Translations under genes and position numbers: made by a program
In this document: positions 4,673 through 6,849 of the stretch, one piece after another
Layout of the letters: every line of letters starts with the position of its first letter
How positions within the stretch are numbered: the first letter of the stretch is position 1
From: Clostridiaceae bacterium
GTDB lineage: Bacteria > Bacillota > Clostridia > Lutisporales > Lutisporaceae
Assembly (NCBI GenBank): GCA_028697435.1
Contig: JAQVFD010000119.1
Location: forward strand, 1 to 6,849
DNA: 6,849 nt
Reading direction: 5' to 3'
Notes under the pieces: generated by a model
What the model was told of the DNA's origin: nothing
What the model saw: only the letters and a program-made list of their open reading frames with translations
Database searches by the model: none

Positions 4673-6049
4673 ATGAAAAAGATACTTGCGGTTATGTTTG
4701 CGATTATGTTCATGTTAACAGGCTGCAGTGGGGATTCTGAAAACAATAAAGGTTACGGGAATATTGATGTAAAGAGTGAAAGGATTGTGAAGGAGTTTAC
4801 AGGAACAGTAAACATATTTCACAGATCCTCTGATAGTTTGCTCCTAAGTGCCGAGGAGGGTGAACTTTTCAAGTATTATAATATTGACATAAGTACCGCA
4901 GAAGTCAGGGAAAGTGAACTGACAGATATGGCGGACAAGTATATTTACTATGAACCTATTGGAAACAAGGGGTTCATAGTAGTGGAGGATATAGACTACA
5001 AAAGCACATTGAAATATATTGACATAGAAGGCTCGGAGCATGTTATTACAGAGGATATGGGTCCGGCTGACGCTATAAACATCTCAATAGGTCAAAGAAC
5101 AGGAAGCGTTGCTTATACTTCTCTTTTAGAGGGCAGCGATATATGGGGGTTATATGTATACAGTACTGAAACATTTGAAAACAAAAAGCTTATGAATATA
5201 AAGAGCGATGGGCTTATAGAAGGTTTTCAATATTTAGCAAATTGGTCTCCTGACGAAAATTACATCATTATAAATGATAAACAAATATTTGATGCTTTTA
5301 GCGGAACTCAAAAGGGAGAATTGAAATCTGCATATTCGCAATGGTCTCCTACAGGCGTTAAAATAGCTTTTGTATTGGAGGACGAATCGGGGCAGTGGCT
5401 TAATACAGAGGATTATCATATGTTTCAGGGTAAAAAGGTGTGCGTATATGATGTTTCCAAGGGAACCTATGAAGAGGTATTTGAAATCACCGAGGATGAA
5501 TATATTTTTGGAGATATAATATGGGGCGGAGAAGACGGATTCCTTGCATTTCCGGGTATAAAAGCGGAGGATACCGATATTTCTGATTGGTATATGAAAC
5601 TTAATTACAGCTCGGTATATATTGTTGATTTGGATGGGAATAGCAGCAAGAGACTGGAAACAAATGTGGATGCCAGTGACGGAACGATGATTGAGCTTGG
5701 GAACCTTCAGTTTTCCAACCGGGGAAACTTACTCAGCTTTACAGTGGGAAATTATGAAAGAAGCAGTCTTCATATAGTGAATACAACAAGTCTTGAAGCA
5801 AAAGCTTTCGAAAATACCGAGTATTTGCATTGGATTGATGGGGAGTACTACTTGATTTCATCAGAGGGGGATGCCATGTACTTCTCTATGGTTAACTCAA
5901 TTGTTTATATAGATGAAAAGCTTCAGGAAGATATAATATATACATCAGAAACAAAACTGGATGATTTTTATATATCCGAGGATGGCGCAGGGATTCTAAT
6001 TTTTGAACTGCAGGACGATGCCCATATAGCAAGGTATATAGGAAAGTAA
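4673..6049 (+). CDS. Lipoprotein with TolB/WD40-like beta-propeller repeats
   Basis: A 458-residue product with a clear lipoprotein signal peptide: MKK, hydrophobic core 4-14, lipobox LTGC with lipidated C18, then a Ser/Asp/Asn-rich linker. The rest is soluble, acidic and rich in short beta-strand patterns. PD40/TolB-like blade signatures are visible at NWSPDENYIII (W191, S192, P193), QWSPTGVKIAF (W224, S225, P226) and LQFSNRGNLLSF (F347, S348, G351). This suggests a beta-propeller on the outer face of the membrane that binds protein or ligand; no catalytic motif is seen. The start is supported by AAGGATGG (4658-4665) and the signal peptide; an in-frame alternative is not needed. The gene has its own promoter, and the phosphorylase-like gene begins 23 bases after its stop without a terminator, so they are probably co-transcribed. 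The exact ligand or role cannot be told. Confidence 0.8.
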   Translation: MKKILAVMFAIMFMLTGCSGDSENNKGYGNIDVKSERIVKEFTGTVNIFHRSSDSLLLSAEEGELFKYYNIDISTAEVRESELTDMADKYIYYEPIGNKGFIVVEDIDYKSTLKYIDIEGSEHVITEDMGPADAINISIGQRTGSVAYTSLLEGSDIWGLYVYSTETFENKKLMNIKSDGLIEGFQYLANWSPDENYIIINDKQIFDAFSGTQKGELKSAYSQWSPTGVKIAFVLEDESGQWLNTEDYHMFQGKKVCVYDVSKGTYEEVFEITEDEYIFGDIIWGGEDGFLAFPGIKAEDTDISDWYMKLNYSSVYIVDLDGNSSKRLETNVDASDGTMIELGNLQFSNRGNLLSFTVGNYERSSLHIVNTTSLEAKAFENTEYLHWIDGEYYLISSEGDAMYFSMVNSIVYIDEKLQEDIIYTSETKLDDFYISEDGAGILIFELQDDAHIARYIGK

Positions 6050-6072
6050 GATGCATAAAGCGGGGTGTTCAT

Positions 6073-6849
6073 ATGTACGATAAGGTTAAGAGAGAAACTA
6101 TGGTGAATATCCATTTCGGATGTAAAATTGAGGACATTGCAAGCATTGTAATACTTACACCGATATGGAGTCTTGAGAGCTTTACAAATGTAGCAGAGGA
6201 AGTGTTAGTAAAATTTGCAGGTTGGTATAAAGGTGTTACGTTAAAGTTCAACGGCAAAAAGATAACAGTAATAAGCAGCGGAATTGGAGCTCCCATGTCC
6301 GGGGACTGCGCTTTGGCTTTGAACTATACCGATTGTGATACTATTATATTCTCAGGTTCTGCCGGGGCAGTAAATACAAAGTGGTGCATCGGAGATATGC
6401 TTGTTGTAAGTGATGCTGTCATCGGAGAGGGTTTTTCACGATATCACAGTGAAGACATAAGAAAAGACCGTTTTGGTGAGCTGGTGCAGGGAGACAGAGG
6501 AACTGCACAAAAGCTTCTGAATACAGTCAATAAATATCAAAGCAGATATGGGATTGATTGCTGTGAAGGCAGGATATTCTCCATAGACTCAATACTGGGG
6601 GAGAGAAAAGATACCTTTGATTTTATACGAGAAAAAGGCTGCGATGGAGTTGAGATGGAGGTATCGGCGGTATTTACCGCATGCAGCTGCGGAGGGAAAA
6701 AAGCGGCTGCACTTATAATTATCAGCGATCTGCCTCTTAAGAATAGAAATTTGTTTGAAGGGATTACGGAAACGGACATTAAACGGTATAATGAGATTAA
6801 GCATGATTTACCGGAGATGCTGCTGGAAGATGCTGCAGGCTTTCGGTAA
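6073..6849 (+). CDS. Nucleoside phosphorylase/nucleosidase family protein (PNP_UDP type)
   Basis: A 258-residue cytoplasmic protein with no signal peptide, of normal length for the trimeric/hexameric PNP-UDP family, which cleaves the glycosidic bond of nucleosides with phosphate (PNP, uridine phosphorylase) or water (MTA/SAH nucleosidase). Landmarks: ISSGIGAPMSGD (67-78), IIFSGSAGAV (91-100), GDMLVVSDAV (107-116), GVEMEVSA (192-199), the ribose-binding Glu-Met-Glu, and IISDLP (216-221), which holds the purine-contacting Asp. The position that is Arg before GTAG/GTTG in many phosphorylases, a phosphate ligand, is Ser94 region here (FSGSAG), closer to the nucleosidase TGSAGG pattern, while GIGAPM is phosphorylase-like. 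Substrate and reaction are therefore undecided. GGGGTG (6062-6067) lies five bases before the ATG. The gene follows the propeller lipoprotein by 23 bases and ends with its TAA at the last base of the window. Confidence 0.88.
   Translation: MYDKVKRETMVNIHFGCKIEDIASIVILTPIWSLESFTNVAEEVLVKFAGWYKGVTLKFNGKKITVISSGIGAPMSGDCALALNYTDCDTIIFSGSAGAVNTKWCIGDMLVVSDAVIGEGFSRYHSEDIRKDRFGELVQGDRGTAQKLLNTVNKYQSRYGIDCCEGRIFSIDSILGERKDTFDFIREKGCDGVEMEVSAVFTACSCGGKKAAALIIISDLPLKNRNLFEGITETDIKRYNEIKHDLPEMLLEDAAGFR

Overview
The window looks like a chromosomal segment of a low-GC Gram-positive bacterium, most likely a clostridial Firmicute. The grounds are AT-rich coding DNA, strong GGAGG-type ribosome binding sites, TTGACA/TATAAT promoters, two lipoproteins with Gram-positive-style signal peptides, a TPP riboswitch controlling the ECF thiamine transporter subunit ThiT, and a tRNA with an encoded CCA end. 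No base points to a particular species.

Left part (1-2700). The first 2.4 kb is the C-terminal portion of a very large superfamily 2 helicase with a DUF1998-type Cys-rich C-terminus. The gene enters from beyond the left edge. Such proteins are typical of anti-phage defence loci (DISARM, and DruE of Druantia) but also occur alone. It converges on a minus-strand tRNA region that holds an intact tRNA-Thr(CGU), with its own promoter, a leader hairpin and a terminator, and just upstream the 5' part of a second tRNA-Thr(CGU) that stops inside the T-loop. This may be the boundary of an inserted island: the resident tRNA would have been broken and a full replacement with the same anticodon supplied. 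That reading is inference.

Middle (2700-4600). A 60-residue, two-helix membrane protein (minus strand) and a 205-residue lipoprotein (plus strand) are divergently transcribed from a shared intergenic region. A good promoter overlaps the lipoprotein's stop codon and starts the thiT transcript. Its leader carries a TPP aptamer and then an intrinsic terminator, so thiamine pyrophosphate should shut off thiT by attenuation. A further leader segment complementary to the thiT Shine-Dalgarno may add translational control. An imperfect palindrome follows thiT.

Right part (4600-6849). A clear promoter drives a probable two-gene operon: a beta-propeller-like lipoprotein and, 23 bases later, a PNP/UDP-phosphorylase-family protein that ends exactly at the window edge.

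No CRISPR array, transposase, integrase, rRNA or replication origin was seen. The region right of 2700 reads as ordinary chromosome. The parts most deserving follow-up are the tRNA junction and the helicase next to it.
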